Below are positions 1 through 11,421 of a stretch of 64,000 nt of DNA, piece after piece. The translations under genes were made by a program, and so were the position numbers. Source of the DNA: Cyathus striatus. Lineage: Eukaryota; Basidiomycota; Agaricomycetes; Agaricales; Nidulariaceae. How positions within the stretch are numbered: the stretch's first letter is position 1; each line of letters opens with the position of its first letter. The stretch is taken from positions 4,216,001 through 4,280,000 of the forward strand of contig JAOVFP010000004.1 in NCBI GenBank assembly GCA_025738555.1, given 5' to 3'. The notes below the pieces were generated by a model. The model was not told where the DNA came from. It made no database searches and saw only the letters and a list, made by a program, of their open reading frames with translations.

Positions 1-59
1 GTGTCATACCTTTCCCCACTTTCACTATCGTTAACACAATACTGATTCGTCCACTACAG

Positions 60-204
60 CCGAAAACTCATGGGCCGCACTTCTCCTAATGAAGGCATCA
101 TGCCTGACGAAAAGAACCAAACAAACTCGCAGATTGCCTCAGACCTGGACAAGACCGCGAGCTTGGAGAAAGAGCCGGCGCGTGCACGCGAAGGCTCATC
201 ATGA
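60..204 (+). CDS. 3' terminal exon of an unidentified gene (partial)
   Basis: An acceptor (ctacag) ends at 59 and is followed by an open frame closing with TGA at 202-204. The 47 or so visible residues are hydrophilic, rich in Lys, Glu and Ser, and end in a short charged tail. The bases before 60 look like the end of an intron starting with gtgtca. The rest of the gene lies left of the window, so no family can be named. A hydrophilic tail like this is common after the last helix of fungal transporters, but that is only a guess. Confidence 0.45.
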
Positions 205-627
205 TGAATAAATTAATTATGTTGTGTGATTTTTATTTCTGTTGATTGACCGTGCTATACGCGTGCTGTGTGTGTAGTAAATACAACGAAGTATGTAACG
301 ACTAAATGATGAACACACAGAGGCTCAGGATGCAAAATGGGTGGAAGTGTTGTAGTAGTTGCGTACCGTATCTGGAGTGTTGTTGTTGTTATTGGATTCT
401 ACTCGTAATGTTTATATTTCGTCCGTAGGTAGACTGTAGTGCATAGATAAAATAAACTTTTCTTGGCGGCTCCCAATCATAGTGGTTCGATTTGGGGGAT
501 AATAATGCAGATCCTGTGGAAGTAGGAAGCCATCTGGGCCAACCAAAGGCGGGGATTTGAGGTCGAGTGCTCTAGATGGATGAAAGTACGCTGGAGAGCG
601 AGTCTCGAAGGGGTCATGAACCTACAC
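205..627. other. intergenic, no gene seen
   Basis: This stretch is downstream of the partial gene and upstream of the transposon target site. It is AT-rich with short TTG runs and shows no convincing open frame or RNA gene. Confidence 0.6.
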
Positions 628-636
628 CCCGGAGTC
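628..636 (+). repeat. 9-base target site duplication, left copy
   Basis: CCCGGAGTC lies directly outside the left terminal inverted repeat. The identical nine bases lie directly outside the right repeat at 6580-6588. A perfect flanking duplication is the standard mark of transposon insertion. Confidence 0.85.
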
Positions 637-938
637 TAGTCCGGAAGCCGAACCGTCTAAAACGAGATCACGCTGGCGTCACATGACTGGCGTGGGGCTA
701 TCTCGTCGATAGACGGTCCGGTAAAATTGGTCAAGTTTGAAACGGGCGTCCCTTACGCGCATGCGACGCGCCCACTTCCCTCGCTCGCTCCCTCAATATA
801 CTTGTTCCTCTCCTTGTCCCCTCCGTTCTCTACGCAAGTTTACTTCCGAAAACTTCGAATAATACCCTCAAACACCTATTTACACCAAGAAGACCAACGA
901 AAGCACCTCAACCGGCGTAACAAGGCCAGCCCAACCGC
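637..938 (+). repeat. left terminal inverted repeat (302 bases)
   Basis: It starts TAGTCCGGAAGCCG and is the reverse complement of 6278-6579 over its whole length, as read by eye. An apparent open frame inside it at 727-993 also appears in the other copy at 6187-6489, so it is part of the repeat rather than a gene. The inner edge is 32 bases before the ATG of the DUF6589-type gene, so the repeat probably holds that gene's promoter. Confidence 0.9.
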
Positions 939-970
939 GAAATATCAATCCTCAGAGATTCTACTAGCAG

Positions 971-3734
971 ATGGAGGGTTTAGACAGCGGTGAAAGGGAT
1001 CTATTAGTTGAGGAAGGATCTTTGGAAAACATCAGGTGCGTTCAGTAGTTAAATTTAAGTCAGCTAGGGACTGACAACTTGCTCTGCTTACTTCTAGTAA
1101 TCCTGAATTATGTACTGAGCAAACTAGGACCACAGCTCGAGCCGCTAGGAGGTCTTTAGTTACGAAGGTCTCAGAGATTTTAGACTTATTCAAGACGGCG
1201 TACATAAGTCCTTTTGATATGGTTACAGCGCTTCTGGATGAAGATAATGAAGAGTTTCATATGTATCGCAGTGAATTGTACAAGAAGACTAATAAAAAGA
1301 TCTTTACCATACTTGATCTCCTCGCTACGAATGAATCTGGTCGTTCCAAGCTCGCGATATGGCTCCAAAGCCCAACGGGCTCTAAGTTTTATGAAGATTC
1401 CATTGAAGACGAAATGGATGCTCTTCATGCTGATTACAAGCTGAGAGGTGTGCAAAATATTACACCTGAGTACATTGAAAACCGAAAGCCGGACAATTTT
1501 ACTCGCGATGCACCTTTCACGATGGGGTTACTGCGCTGCGCCGCACAGTCGAAGAGGCAGGAGTGGAAGAATATAAAGAAGAAACCAGACCAGGTATGGA
1601 TTGTACACGAAATATTGCTGTTGGTCGATCTGTTAAATCTCTAGTAGGTCTGTAATGCTATCATGAGGCAACTCCTGTACCAGCGCTCCAACCGATGCCT
1701 TGGTTTTGCCGCCATGTTTGGGCTATATCTTTGGGCTACTGGATCTTCTCGATCCACCATGGATGCTGCGCACTGTGTTGGTCTTTGTGTGAGCTACCCA
1801 TCGGTCTCGCACAACTTAACTTCGCTTGCGACACACTGCATGGGCCTTGCAAAGGAGGCTGCATCTGGTCCACATGCGTTCTGTTACGATAACATTAACC
1901 TCAGTACATCCATACATGTTGAGCAGCGTGGTTTGACATCCACGCCAGGGAAGGTGACCTCCGGAACACTTGGGATCTTGTACAAGCTTCCAAATGCCAC
2001 ACCCGATATGGTGGAACTAAAGCCTATCTTGGACAGAATGCACAATGCGAATTACCATGGCCTTGATTTTGCGAAGGATCTTAGGCTAACTGATGAGCAA
2101 CTAGAGTCTGTTTCTCATCAATTTCGTATACATATCATCAATATTCTATTCAAACGCTGTAACAAACTGGATAAGCAACATTACCGGGGTGATTCAATAA
2201 TGGAGCACAAGGCACGGCATTCCCTTTCTGCTAACCACCGTACAGTGTTCTACCCGCTCCGAGTCTCAACTCATGAAGAGGCCTCAACAAAAGGGAACCT
2301 TTTATATCATGATGAAGTTTACTTGGATATGTTAGGTCAAACAGCGGAAGCGCTATCAAGATGGGCTATTCCCAGTATCAATGACCAGCTGACAAATGCT
2401 CGTATTCGATCTGGGCAAGGTTTGCGTGCAGATGACCTTAATAATTATCACTGTCGGCTTGTCTTTCAATTAGGCATGGGTCTTTTTCATGCTGCACTTA
2501 ATCTTGCATGGGCAATCCTCCACACTCATCGAGGGACGCTCAGTCAACATGGCTCATTGACATACTGGTTCGCAATTCTTGAAAAGACTCGACTTGGGGG
2601 GCAGAAGCCTGACTATCACACTCTTTATTCTACTTTGATTCAAATTCTTGAAGGGGTAATTATGAGTGCATGGAACAAAATATGTGTTCAACAAGGGAGC
2701 ACTCTTGATAAATATGCAATGTCTAAGCCAACCTCAGATGATCTTCACGACAAAGCTGAAACAATTCTAACCGACTACTTGACTCCCCTTCCTTGTTTAT
2801 ATCCTGCTTCCACCAATGGCGATGATGACGATGACAATATAGCAAATAATACTGCACCAGCATCAAACCATGCATCAGTTGTTCCACCTTTGGTGTTATG
2901 CGAGGGTCAGGAGGATCCATCAAAGGATAAGGCTCACCAGAACCTACGCTTACTTATGAGAGATACTCTACTTCTTTTGGAACTTGTTTCTGGAGTGAAA
3001 GATGGAGACATTGGTCGCATTGAGGATATTCTACCTCATCTGGCAATGCTATATCGAGGGGCTGGTGGTAATAATTACTGCACTGAAACTCTTTTCATGA
3101 TCCAAAACTTGAAATATATTTGGACACCAGAGTTTGCGTATGCTCCATTTCACATATTGCAAATATTTAATAACCATTCAATATAGAAATATTATGAGGG
3201 AAATAATGATTGTCAACCCTTCAGGTATTCCAGGTCATTTTATTGCAACCGATGCAAATATGGAATACACAATTAGAGATGTCAAGGTTTTGTTTTTGTA
3301 CTACTAGAATTCATTCACTGCTAATCAATAATTAGGATCTAATTATTGTAAAAGGTCTGCAAACAACATGGGATCAGGTTGGCGATGCTTCTGCTGCTGT
3401 ATCATATATAAAAGAAATCAAGCGAAAAATCAGTAAAGAATTAGAACTTCCTCATCAAAACAAAGGTCACTCTGATGTCGATGTTGATCATCTAATTCAG
3501 CGAGTTGTTAATAGGGTGAACACCGAAAACTTGCTAACATTTATACCAAATCGAACTGGCAACAAAAATGTCAACCTGGTTCCTGACATACTTGAAGAAG
3601 GTGCAAAAAAATTGAGGTCTTCTTCACTTGCTACCTTCAATACAAAGTTCAAGAACTTTGTTGTGGGAATGGTGGTTGAAGAGGAAAGTGATGATTTACC
3701 AGCTTTAGGCCTCACAGTAGATGAGACAGAGTAA
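971..3734 (+). CDS. DUF6589-type protein, candidate transposase
   Basis: The model is join(971-1035, 1098-1593, 1648-3137, 3187-3286, 3336-3734), about 849 residues, and all joins keep frame. It resembles the large agaricomycete DUF6589 family. The mark is a C-terminal block reading PSGIPGHFIATDANMEYTIR (about residues 695-714), matching the family pattern GxPGHF..D.N.E. An FCYDN motif lies near residue 268. These acidic residues (D268, D706, E710) could form a metal-binding centre, but this is inference. It is one of only two genes inside a TIR element, so a role in transposition is likely. The ATG at 971 is the first after the TIR. The introns are short (48-62 bases). It converges with the helicase gene, which ends 15 bases beyond its stop. 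Confidence 0.75.
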
Positions 3735-3749
3735 TTAAAATATATTATA

Positions 3750-6221
3750 TTATAATGCTTTATTATGATTCTGATACACATTTGCTACAACTTCTCGCTG
3801 CCGGTTTTCTGCATCTAATTCAAATGCACGCTTTGTACTATTCTGACTCAACATGTTCCATCTAGCTTCCTCCTCTCGCATCTCCTGTAAACGTCGTTGT
3901 GCATCATTAACACTAATCTGACCAGCCATGTTATTTGCATTGTAGCGTTGCTGACAATCGACCCGAAATGCTATTTGAATACTGTTTGCCTGTGCTGTGA
4001 TTCTCTCTAGCTTCTGTCGCTTCTTCTGTTCCTCCTGTTCCAACTGTTTTGCTTTTTGTAAGCATCCAACTTCTTTGTCGAATTCATGAATAACATTAAA
4101 TACTGAATGGGACCACTTATCTTCCCATTCAGCACTTTCACCAATGCTTAATGTAACTTGATGATGATTGATCATGTCTGAAGGATGTACACATGCAATA
4201 GATTTGATTGCCTTGTCGCTAATAATAAGATATGGAGGACGAATAGCGCGGAACTTGTCCTTTTTCCAAGTGATGTAACGCCAATTGGCTAAGCGAACTT
4301 CTAGTGATTTGCGTTGAGCAACAGGAAGCCGGCGGCGTGAAGCTGAACTTGGTGATGGACGTTTTTGTCCAGATGGTGCGATGTATGGTTTGCGAGTTAG
4401 ATCCAATGAAGAACCATAATAAACGATATCAGTCTGGTGATCCTGAAAAAGAAGCTTTCCTGGAAAGTAAAACGAAAAATCAAGAGTCTCAAGATGCACT
4501 GAGCTGCTGCAACAGAATGGACCAGTGAACAATAATGCTGTTGAAAGGTTAGTTAAACTTCATAATAATGGTGTGATTCAAATCTCAAAAATATTAACCA
4601 TCACTACTTTGATCATTATTGTATGTTGTATAAGCCTTTCGCAAACAGGTATCAGGTTGTTGGATTAACTTCAACATCGAGACACTAGTCCGGTCCTTTT
4701 TCTTCGTCTTCTCGTTGATTTCACCACAAAACGGACGATCTGGATCCAATGCTGTATCGGTTGTTGCTGACTCCTCTGCTATTGCGACGCTCAAATCTGC
4801 CTCCTTAGACCACGACTCATACATTAGCAAGAAAATTGCTGGTGTAACACCATCACGCCCACAACGCCCAGCTCTTTGTTGAGTAATCGTCATTTCTCGC
4901 GGTACACCGTATTGAACAACCCAGTCAATGTCTCGAACATCCAAGCCCTAGAAGCTAGATGAGAAAGGACATAAGAAAATAAATCAATCGCACTGTAGAT
5001 GCAGCTTCCGTTGCGTGCATTATAATGCATCTACCATTAGGATTTCGAAAGTCATCATATGTATCTTTAAGGTACTCGTCTGACATCAAACTAAAGTATG
5101 TCTTGATTAAGCCTCGTCCTCGGAGCTCTGGTACTAAATGCTGTTCTTGATAAGTTTTTGCACCAATAGCACTTTCAACGCTATCATGGAAAACAATTCC
5201 TTTCTGTCTTTTTTCATTACCCATAACCGAGTCCGTAAGATTTTGAATAATGAAATCGAGGTTTTGAAAGTCAGAAAGTGGACCAACGACCTCATGGATA
5301 GCATATGCAATATTAGGTCGATTGCATGAGAGCTCGATGGAGCAGAGCCGATCGTTGTCAAGCTGCAGTTGCTGTTTGACAACAGCTTTGATGTGGTTTG
5401 GAAGAGTACCCGAAAGCGCAGCCACAGATACTTTTGACCCAAGCTTCGTTCGAAGTTCTGACAGATGCCCCCATGCAGGTCGAAACGCCTTTCCCCCATA
5501 AAGATCTGTTCCCAGTGTATAGATTGAATGGCATTCATCCACAAAGAGAAATCGGATGCGTTTGCGAAAGGTCGGCTTATGAAGGAAACGCGAAAGCTTT
5601 GGCCAATGTCCATTGTGAATAAAGAACTGCTCAGCTTGCACTATAAGAACGGAGTAGGCACCCGAGTATATTTCCTATCAGCGTAATACAACAATGTTTA
5701 GAGAGTCTGATAGGTAGAAGGAAGTTTCAAACCTTCCACAACTTCTCATTGCTAGATGTCTCTTCGTTAATAGCCAAAACAGAGATCCCATATGCCTGGA
5801 ACTCGAGAACCTGCATTTCTTGTAGCTTCTTCAAAGGAGATATAACAAGAGATATCCGGTCTGGGAAGAGAAGAGCTGGAAGAACCATACAGAAGGTCTT
5901 TCCCTGACCAGTGCCCACATCAACAAGAACATCCTTCCGAGTACAGAGAGAAATTGTCGCTTGTAGTTGAAATTTTCGTGGAATCTTTTTGAATTTGGAT
6001 GCAATATACATTCCCAAGGTAGCCTTAAGTCCAAAGAGCTGTTCTTTTTCACTGTAGTCAATCCAGAAGTCTTCCAATATGGCATTGGCAGCAGGTATAA
6101 GCATGGTATACAGTTTTCGAGCATCTTCTATGCTGGTAAGAGCGATAACATCTGTCAAATTTGGTGTGTTAGTCTCTAGAGGAGGTTCATCTAATCTTTC
6201 CATAGCAGTATCGCTTGACAT
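3750..6221 (-). CDS. RecQ-type ATP-dependent DNA helicase of the transposon
   Basis: The model is complement of join(3750-4537, 4599-4947, 4994-5674, 5733-6221), about 768 residues, in frame throughout. Superfamily 2 motifs appear in order: GTGQGKT (Walker A), VDECH (motif II), ALSGTLP (III), a conserved motif V region, and QQRAGRCGRDG (VI). After motif VI come Cys residues in a spacing like the RecQ zinc-binding region (one Cys, then CC). The C-terminal part is hydrophilic with a Gln/Glu/Lys-rich predicted coiled coil. The likely job is unwinding DNA during excision, insertion or replication of the element. Its ATG lies 56 bases inside the right TIR, mirroring the DUF6589 gene at the other end. 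It is not the cell's main RecQ, judging by context. Confidence 0.82.
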
Positions 6222-6277
6222 GAGCTCTATTTTGTGTAGAGAAAGGAGGGAGCAAGGGAAGGGAAGGGACAGTTTCT

Positions 6278-6579
6278 GCGGTTGGGCTGGCCTTGTTACG
6301 CCGGTTGAGGTGCTTTCGTTGGTCTTCTTGGTGTAAATAGGTGTTTGAGGGTATTATTCGAAGTTTTCGGAAGTAAACTTGCGTAGAGAACGGAGGGGAC
6401 AAGGAGAGGAACAAGTATATTGAGGGAGCGAGCGAGGGAAGTGGGCGCGTCGCATGCGCGTAAGGGACGCCCGTTTCAAACTTGACCAATTTTACCGGAC
6501 CGTCTATCGACGAGATAGCCCCACGCCAGTCATGTGACGCCAGCGTGATCTCGTTTTAGACGGTTCGGCTTCCGGACTA
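6278..6579 (-). repeat. right terminal inverted repeat (302 bases)
   Basis: Reverse complement of 637-938 with no difference found by eye. It ends CCGGACTA at the outer edge, next to the target duplication. It probably carries the promoter of the helicase gene. Confidence 0.9.
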
Positions 6580-6588
6580 CCCGGAGTC
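6580..6588 (+). repeat. 9-base target site duplication, right copy
   Basis: CCCGGAGTC, identical to 628-636, directly abuts the right TIR. The next bases continue what looks like the original target locus. Confidence 0.85.
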
Positions 6589-6807
6589 CAGATCTGAGAT
6601 TTATCGCGGGGCATCGATCACGTGGTTCTGACAGAGAAACCTCACGCCATATTTTAAAATTTGAAAAGTGGTGTGGTTTTCGTTTCGAGGACTACTTAAG
6701 CCTTCCACGGTCCACCAGCCTTATTCACCACCCTCCTCCACTGCTCGGCCACAAGTCCACAGCAAAGAACAAGTCGTACAAGTCCAATTGACGACATCCG
6801 GAAGAAG

Positions 6808-8035
6808 ATGGCTTTCAACGCGACCTCTTCCACCATTCTCACCGATCCGCTTTATGCCGGAACCGACTTTTCTTCTCTCACTTGGCTCGAGCAGCAATGG
6901 GTTGCTTGGTACATTTGGATTGGGAACCCAGTTATTGCAACTGGCCTTATGAGCTTCTTGCTTCATGAGGTATATTTTCTCTTTCTCATATTCCTGTTTT
7001 CCAGTCCGTTCACCGCAGGGCTATGTAGATCGTTTACTTTGGCCGTGCCCTTCCATGGATCGTCATCGACTCGATGCCATACTTCCGCAAGTGGAAGCTC
7101 CAACCCAACAAGATTCCCACAGCAAAGGAGCAATGGGAATGCACCAAGCAGGTCCTCATCTCCCACTTCACTATTGAGCTCCCCGCTGTTCGTTACCCCC
7201 TCTGTGCAAATTTTTCAGTATTCACACGGTTATGTATTGTAGATCTGGCTTTTCCACCCCACCGCAGAGGCACTCGGCATGACTACTTACCAGGTTCCCT
7301 TCCCTACTCTCAAGGAAATGGCACCCCAAGTCTTCCTCTTTTTCTTCTACGAGGATCTCTTCCACTACCTCGGTATGTCGTCTTTCTTATCGTCCCTTCC
7401 TTGTGTGCTAATAATAGATTTGCAATAGCTCACAAGGCTCTTCACGTTGGCATGCTTTACAAGCACATCCACAAGATCCATCACAAATATTCTGCACCTT
7501 TCGGTTTGGCCGCTGAGTACGCTCATCCCGCTGAAGTCTTTATCCTCGGTGCTGGAACTATCACTGGTCCCCTCCTCTACTGCTACTTCACCCGCCACCT
7601 TCACATCTTCACCGTCTACGTCTGGATTGTGCTCCGTCTCTTTCAAGCAATTGATGCCCACTCTGGTTATGGTGCGTTTTCTCTGTAACGATCTTTCTTC
7701 TGGACACCTTACCAAACTCTTTTCTAGACTTCCCCTGGTCCCTCCAACACATTCTCCCCTTCTGGTCCGGTGCTGAACACCACGACTTCCACCATATGGC
7801 ATTCACCAACAACTTCTCCACCTCATTCCGCTGGTGGGACAGAATCTTCGGCACTGACAACAAGTACCGCGAGTACTGCGAACGAGTTCGTGCTACTAAG
7901 AAACAGATGAAGAACGCCACCAAGGAGCAGATCCAGGCATTAGAGCAGAAGATCATGGACGAAGTTGAGCTCGAGGGTCAAAGGGCTGAGGCTGAAGTGG
8001 AAGCAAGTGCCAGCAGGAAGGAGAAGGTTTTGTAA
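6808..8035 (+). CDS. ERG25: C-4 methylsterol oxidase
   Basis: The model is join(6808-6969, 7029-7187, 7243-7372, 7429-7671, 7728-8035), 333 residues. It is a membrane di-iron enzyme of the fatty acid hydroxylase superfamily that removes C-4 methyl groups in ergosterol synthesis at the endoplasmic reticulum. The histidine clusters are visible: HYLAHKALH, HKIHH and HHDFHH, in the usual order. Hydrophobic segments at the N-terminus and in the middle fit membrane helices. The C-terminus is a charged Glu/Lys/Ala helix. It starts about 220 bases from the transposon's right end, so the insertion sits in its upstream region. The gene looks intact. Confidence 0.93.
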
Positions 8036-8283
8036 ATGAATAATATTTTAACGTTTTGCATGAATTGGGTGGGAGGATGGATGTACAGGTACACATAATT
8101 GACTTAATCGAGCAGGCCCAAAAGGATACCTTTAATATTTGTTTTTATATCGCACATACAATAGACACCATATACCACCTCTGCTCGAACCATTTTAAAC
8201 TAAGATTTAAGGCTCTGGAAAGGAACGATGCATCTAATAACTGTCGAGGAATTAAAATATATACATTTCTATGTGTCTAAGTT

Positions 8284-9385
8284 TCACCATATACCAAGTA
8301 AATTAGCATTGCCCCCAGCACGTTTTAGACGTTCCAAGGATTGCTGTACTTGTAATTTCCAGTCGGAACAGTGGGCGGGTATGCTGTCCGGTCGGTCTCC
8401 GCGAAGCTCGATGAAGTAAACATCTTGGAAAGGTGTCGCTACCATAGATGGTCTCCGGTCTATTCGTCCTATATTCAATTCTAGCAAGTTTAGTAAATCT
8501 AATAAAGATTTATGTATGGTAGGTGGTATCAGCAACTGCAATTGAAGGAGTGCCTTCCGTTCCGGTTGTCCTGCCAGAAAATCCGGAAGATGTGTGTTTT
8601 CGTCTTGAGCAAGGATATAAAACCGAGTGAAGTTGGCTAGTAGATGCTAAGATGGGCATTCAAATTAGGATGTATGGATCCAAGGCATACCCTTGTCCCT
8701 CTGTATCCCTACGCGCAGAACTTCCAGGTCTTCAAACAGAGTTGCGCATATCTTCGAGCATATCGCAGCACAATTCCGTGGAGAGTCGGAGAGCGCTCTA
8801 GCAGCTGACGCCGTAGACGGCATTTTTACCAAGGTCGCATTGGGAAGATTGCTCGCTATGAAGTCGTGACATTGACCTAAAGCCTATTCGGTATCACAAC
8901 GGAATGAACGAGAACGAATATATCGTGACGCACTTGTTCATGGCTCATAATTTTCGTGATTTCTTCTAGTTCCACACCTCTGCGCACGAGGAGGCAGTGG
9001 TCGACTTTCAGTGTCACTTCGCCCCGGATATACCCAATTGTTCTGTTTCGTAGTGCATCGTATGTTTCAATGACTATACCGAAAATTGAATTTTCCTGTG
9101 GAACAACAGCAAATGGTACCTTGTCAGACAGAGATGATAGGACATCTGTTTAGATATTGTTAATCAATAATTGCGGTGCGTTTTCGCTGGGCTCACCTGT
9201 TATAGTTGGGAGTTCCACATACTCTGCATCAACGCCGAACTTCGAATACGCAGCCTGTGAATTAGCCGCGACATATTAGCATCCCACAGATTAGATAGTC
9301 GACTATCTCTACTCACTTCATAGGAGTACGTGCCTATAGGTCCCAATACTGCAACGTTGATCTTATGTGCTCCGTTGATCGACAT
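8284..9385 (-). CDS. PHA2: prephenate dehydratase
   Basis: The model is complement of join(8284-8636, 8691-8883, 8934-9145, 9197-9254, 9317-9385), 294 residues. It converts prephenate to phenylpyruvate in phenylalanine synthesis. The N-terminal strand VAVLGPIGTYSYE and the motif NFTRF (the family's conserved TRF) are present. The C-terminal part (GRIDRRPSMVATPFQDVYF) is the ACT regulatory domain, which usually binds phenylalanine for feedback control. The first ATG in frame is at 9385. It converges with ERG25, leaving about 250 bases between their stops. Confidence 0.92.
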
Positions 9386-9985
9386 AGCTGTAGGATACAA
9401 GAGCTAGATGAAATAAAGAGGGGCCGCGTAAGTAATTATAAGCTTCTGCCTGCGTGGGGTCGTAAATAAGCCGAAGTCCGAAGGCCCGAACAAGTCATCC
9501 CACAAAAGGCGATTTGCACTGTTGTTGTGGAGAAAGGAGCGGGATGGGCAGCGAGAGAAGGACGTGACGGAAATAGATTGACGTTTGACCCGGTGAATGT
9601 CGATGTGCAGATGCCTGAGATTAGGTTAAAGACGTCGAGAGGACTCCGAGGACCGAGCTCGGAGCACAATCCAACTACGAACACGTGATATTTGTGGCCG
9701 GGGAAAGCAGTTGACAACATTGAACAAGCTAGCAGGCAGTAAGCTGCTGAAGTTGAAGCGCTAAGGCTTAATGAACTGCCATAGTGTCGAAAATTTCCAT
9801 TCGTTTTGAAAGATAATGTTATTTACACAACGCTAATGCAAAAGTACAAATATACCAATCAAAAAATAAAACATGAACGTTGCATGAATGTTGAACGGTA
9901 ATAAACCTAAGAAATATAAAAGTCTACTTTAATTTAACTGTTTAAGTACTCAAGCTTATATCTAAGAGTCATAAATGGTTCCAGC
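9386..9985. other. intergenic, no gene seen
   Basis: This is the upstream side of the prephenate dehydratase gene and the downstream side of an F-box gene. A 94-codon frame at 9436-9720 on the minus strand has no recognisable motif and I do not call it. The part from about 9780 to 9985 is AT-rich. Confidence 0.5.
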
Positions 9986-11421
9986 TCAATGTGAGTGGAC
10001 TTCGGCTACTTCACCTCCAATATCCTCAGATACCCTTCTCTCGTCTCCATCCCTCTCCTCGCGTTCATCGTCGTCCAAACAATTCCACTGATTCCGTCCT
10101 TGAAACCACACCCTTCCCCGCGGCAAAATAATAGTCTGTAATGTCGGACAAGCTTTATGCCATAGTTTAGCTATGGAGCCTTCATCGGCGCGCGTGGAGA
10201 GAGAAAGGGAAGCCGAGGAGGACATGAACGTGATGTACTACAGACAAAAACGACGAATGTAAGCACAAGTTAAATAAGTTGGTGAAGAAGAGAGGTAGGT
10301 CACTTTAAGGCATTTAAACTGTGATAAGAGAGGCGCCCAAGCTACGAGGAGTTCCTGTGCGATGTGATGAGCAAGCAAGGCGGCAAAAGAAATAAAACAC
10401 ACACCTTGTTGTATTCACATAAAAGGCTGACAATATGCAACGCCTCGAGTTGAGGGAATCGTAGAGCAACCTCTGGAAAAATAACCACGTCAGGATCAAA
10501 ACTAATGATGCTTATCCTCTCCAACGGCACCGCCGTCCCTGAAAGCGCGTCCAGCGCCAATGCAGCCCCGTCCCTAAAGAGCGGTATCGATGCACCCTTC
10601 ACCGGTCGTCCTGTTACTACAGACTTGACAATCTCAGGACCAGCGTGAATTGCGCTGAACATAGTCAGATTGGGCAAAGAACCAGATTGAAGCTCGAATC
10701 CGCCCTTATTCGCGGGATAGGAGAAGGATGTAATTGAGAGTCCGGGATGGAGAAATGACATTGTGTTGCTCCCGCCGCCAGGGAAACCACGAAGTACCAG
10801 GTCGGTGATTCCGGGTTGCGTATCTAGGAATTGTGCCAGAGGAGACGAACAACGCATAGAGGTTGTAAATCTCTTCAATGCGCACGCACAGCCGTCAAGA
10901 AGCCATACGGGATTGTGTGATTTGGGTAGTTCGATATGGAGAGATGTAAGCCGCGTCGTGCGCTGTAGCACGCGTTGAATTAAACGGTATAAGTTACTCG
11001 TAGGCGTGCCGTCGATGCTTATTTCTAGGCTTCGCACTAAGGGAGGTATGTGTGAATTGGTGGATATCGTCCGGAGACAGGATACCAGGCGAGTAGGAGA
11101 TAACTTTGATATAGAGGAGTATATGTTCCGCAATGCTATATAGTGAAGTGTGGAGTTTGTTACGAGGATAGGAATAAGTTCACTGAGATGAAGGCAATTA
11201 ATAACCAGGCCGAGGATTTCTATGGGAAGAGTGCAACGGAATGGGTGGTATTGATGTCGTCTGTGAGTGGGCGGAAGAGAACATTGCGTTGGCATTGGCG
11301 GTAAATATAGCTCCGACAGGGGAGACGAAGGGAAATCACGATTGAGAATAATGTGTCCGTCACGCAGAGATGAGGGAGCAGACGAATTGACAGTCAGTTG
11401 AGTCGATGGAGTATTAACCAT
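9986..11421 (-). CDS. F-box-like protein of the agaric type
   Basis: The model is complement of join(9986-10237, 10304-10354, 10405-11421), 439 residues. After a Ser/Pro-rich N-terminus, residues about 65-95 (LPIEILGLVINCL and following) look like an F-box-like helix set. Weak leucine-rich-repeat-like segments follow. The C-terminus has the block KLWHKACPTLQTIILP common in agaric F-box proteins. Such proteins usually recruit substrates to SCF ubiquitin ligases; the substrate is unknown. The family is large and fast-evolving in mushrooms. Confidence 0.72.

Larger units (their letters stand above)
637..6579. mobile_element. 5.9-kb TIR transposon carrying a DUF6589-type protein and a RecQ-type helicase
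   Basis: The element is bounded by 302-base inverted repeats (637-938 and 6278-6579) that read as identical, and by a perfect 9-base direct duplication. Inside are only two genes, converging on each other with 15 bases between their stop codons. One is a five-exon DUF6589-type gene and the other a four-exon RecQ-type helicase gene; both reading frames are complete. Long TIRs with a 9-base duplication resemble Mutator-like elements, but the gene content does not match a standard Mutator transposase as far as I can see. Identical TIRs and intact genes suggest a recent insertion. KDZ elements are another class with long TIRs to compare against. Confidence 0.85.

Noticed and set aside
727..993. 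88-codon frame, shared in its first two thirds with a frame at 6187-6489
   Set aside because: It lies almost entirely in the terminal inverted repeats, and the shared part ends exactly at the repeat edge. The shared frame reflects repeat identity, not a gene.
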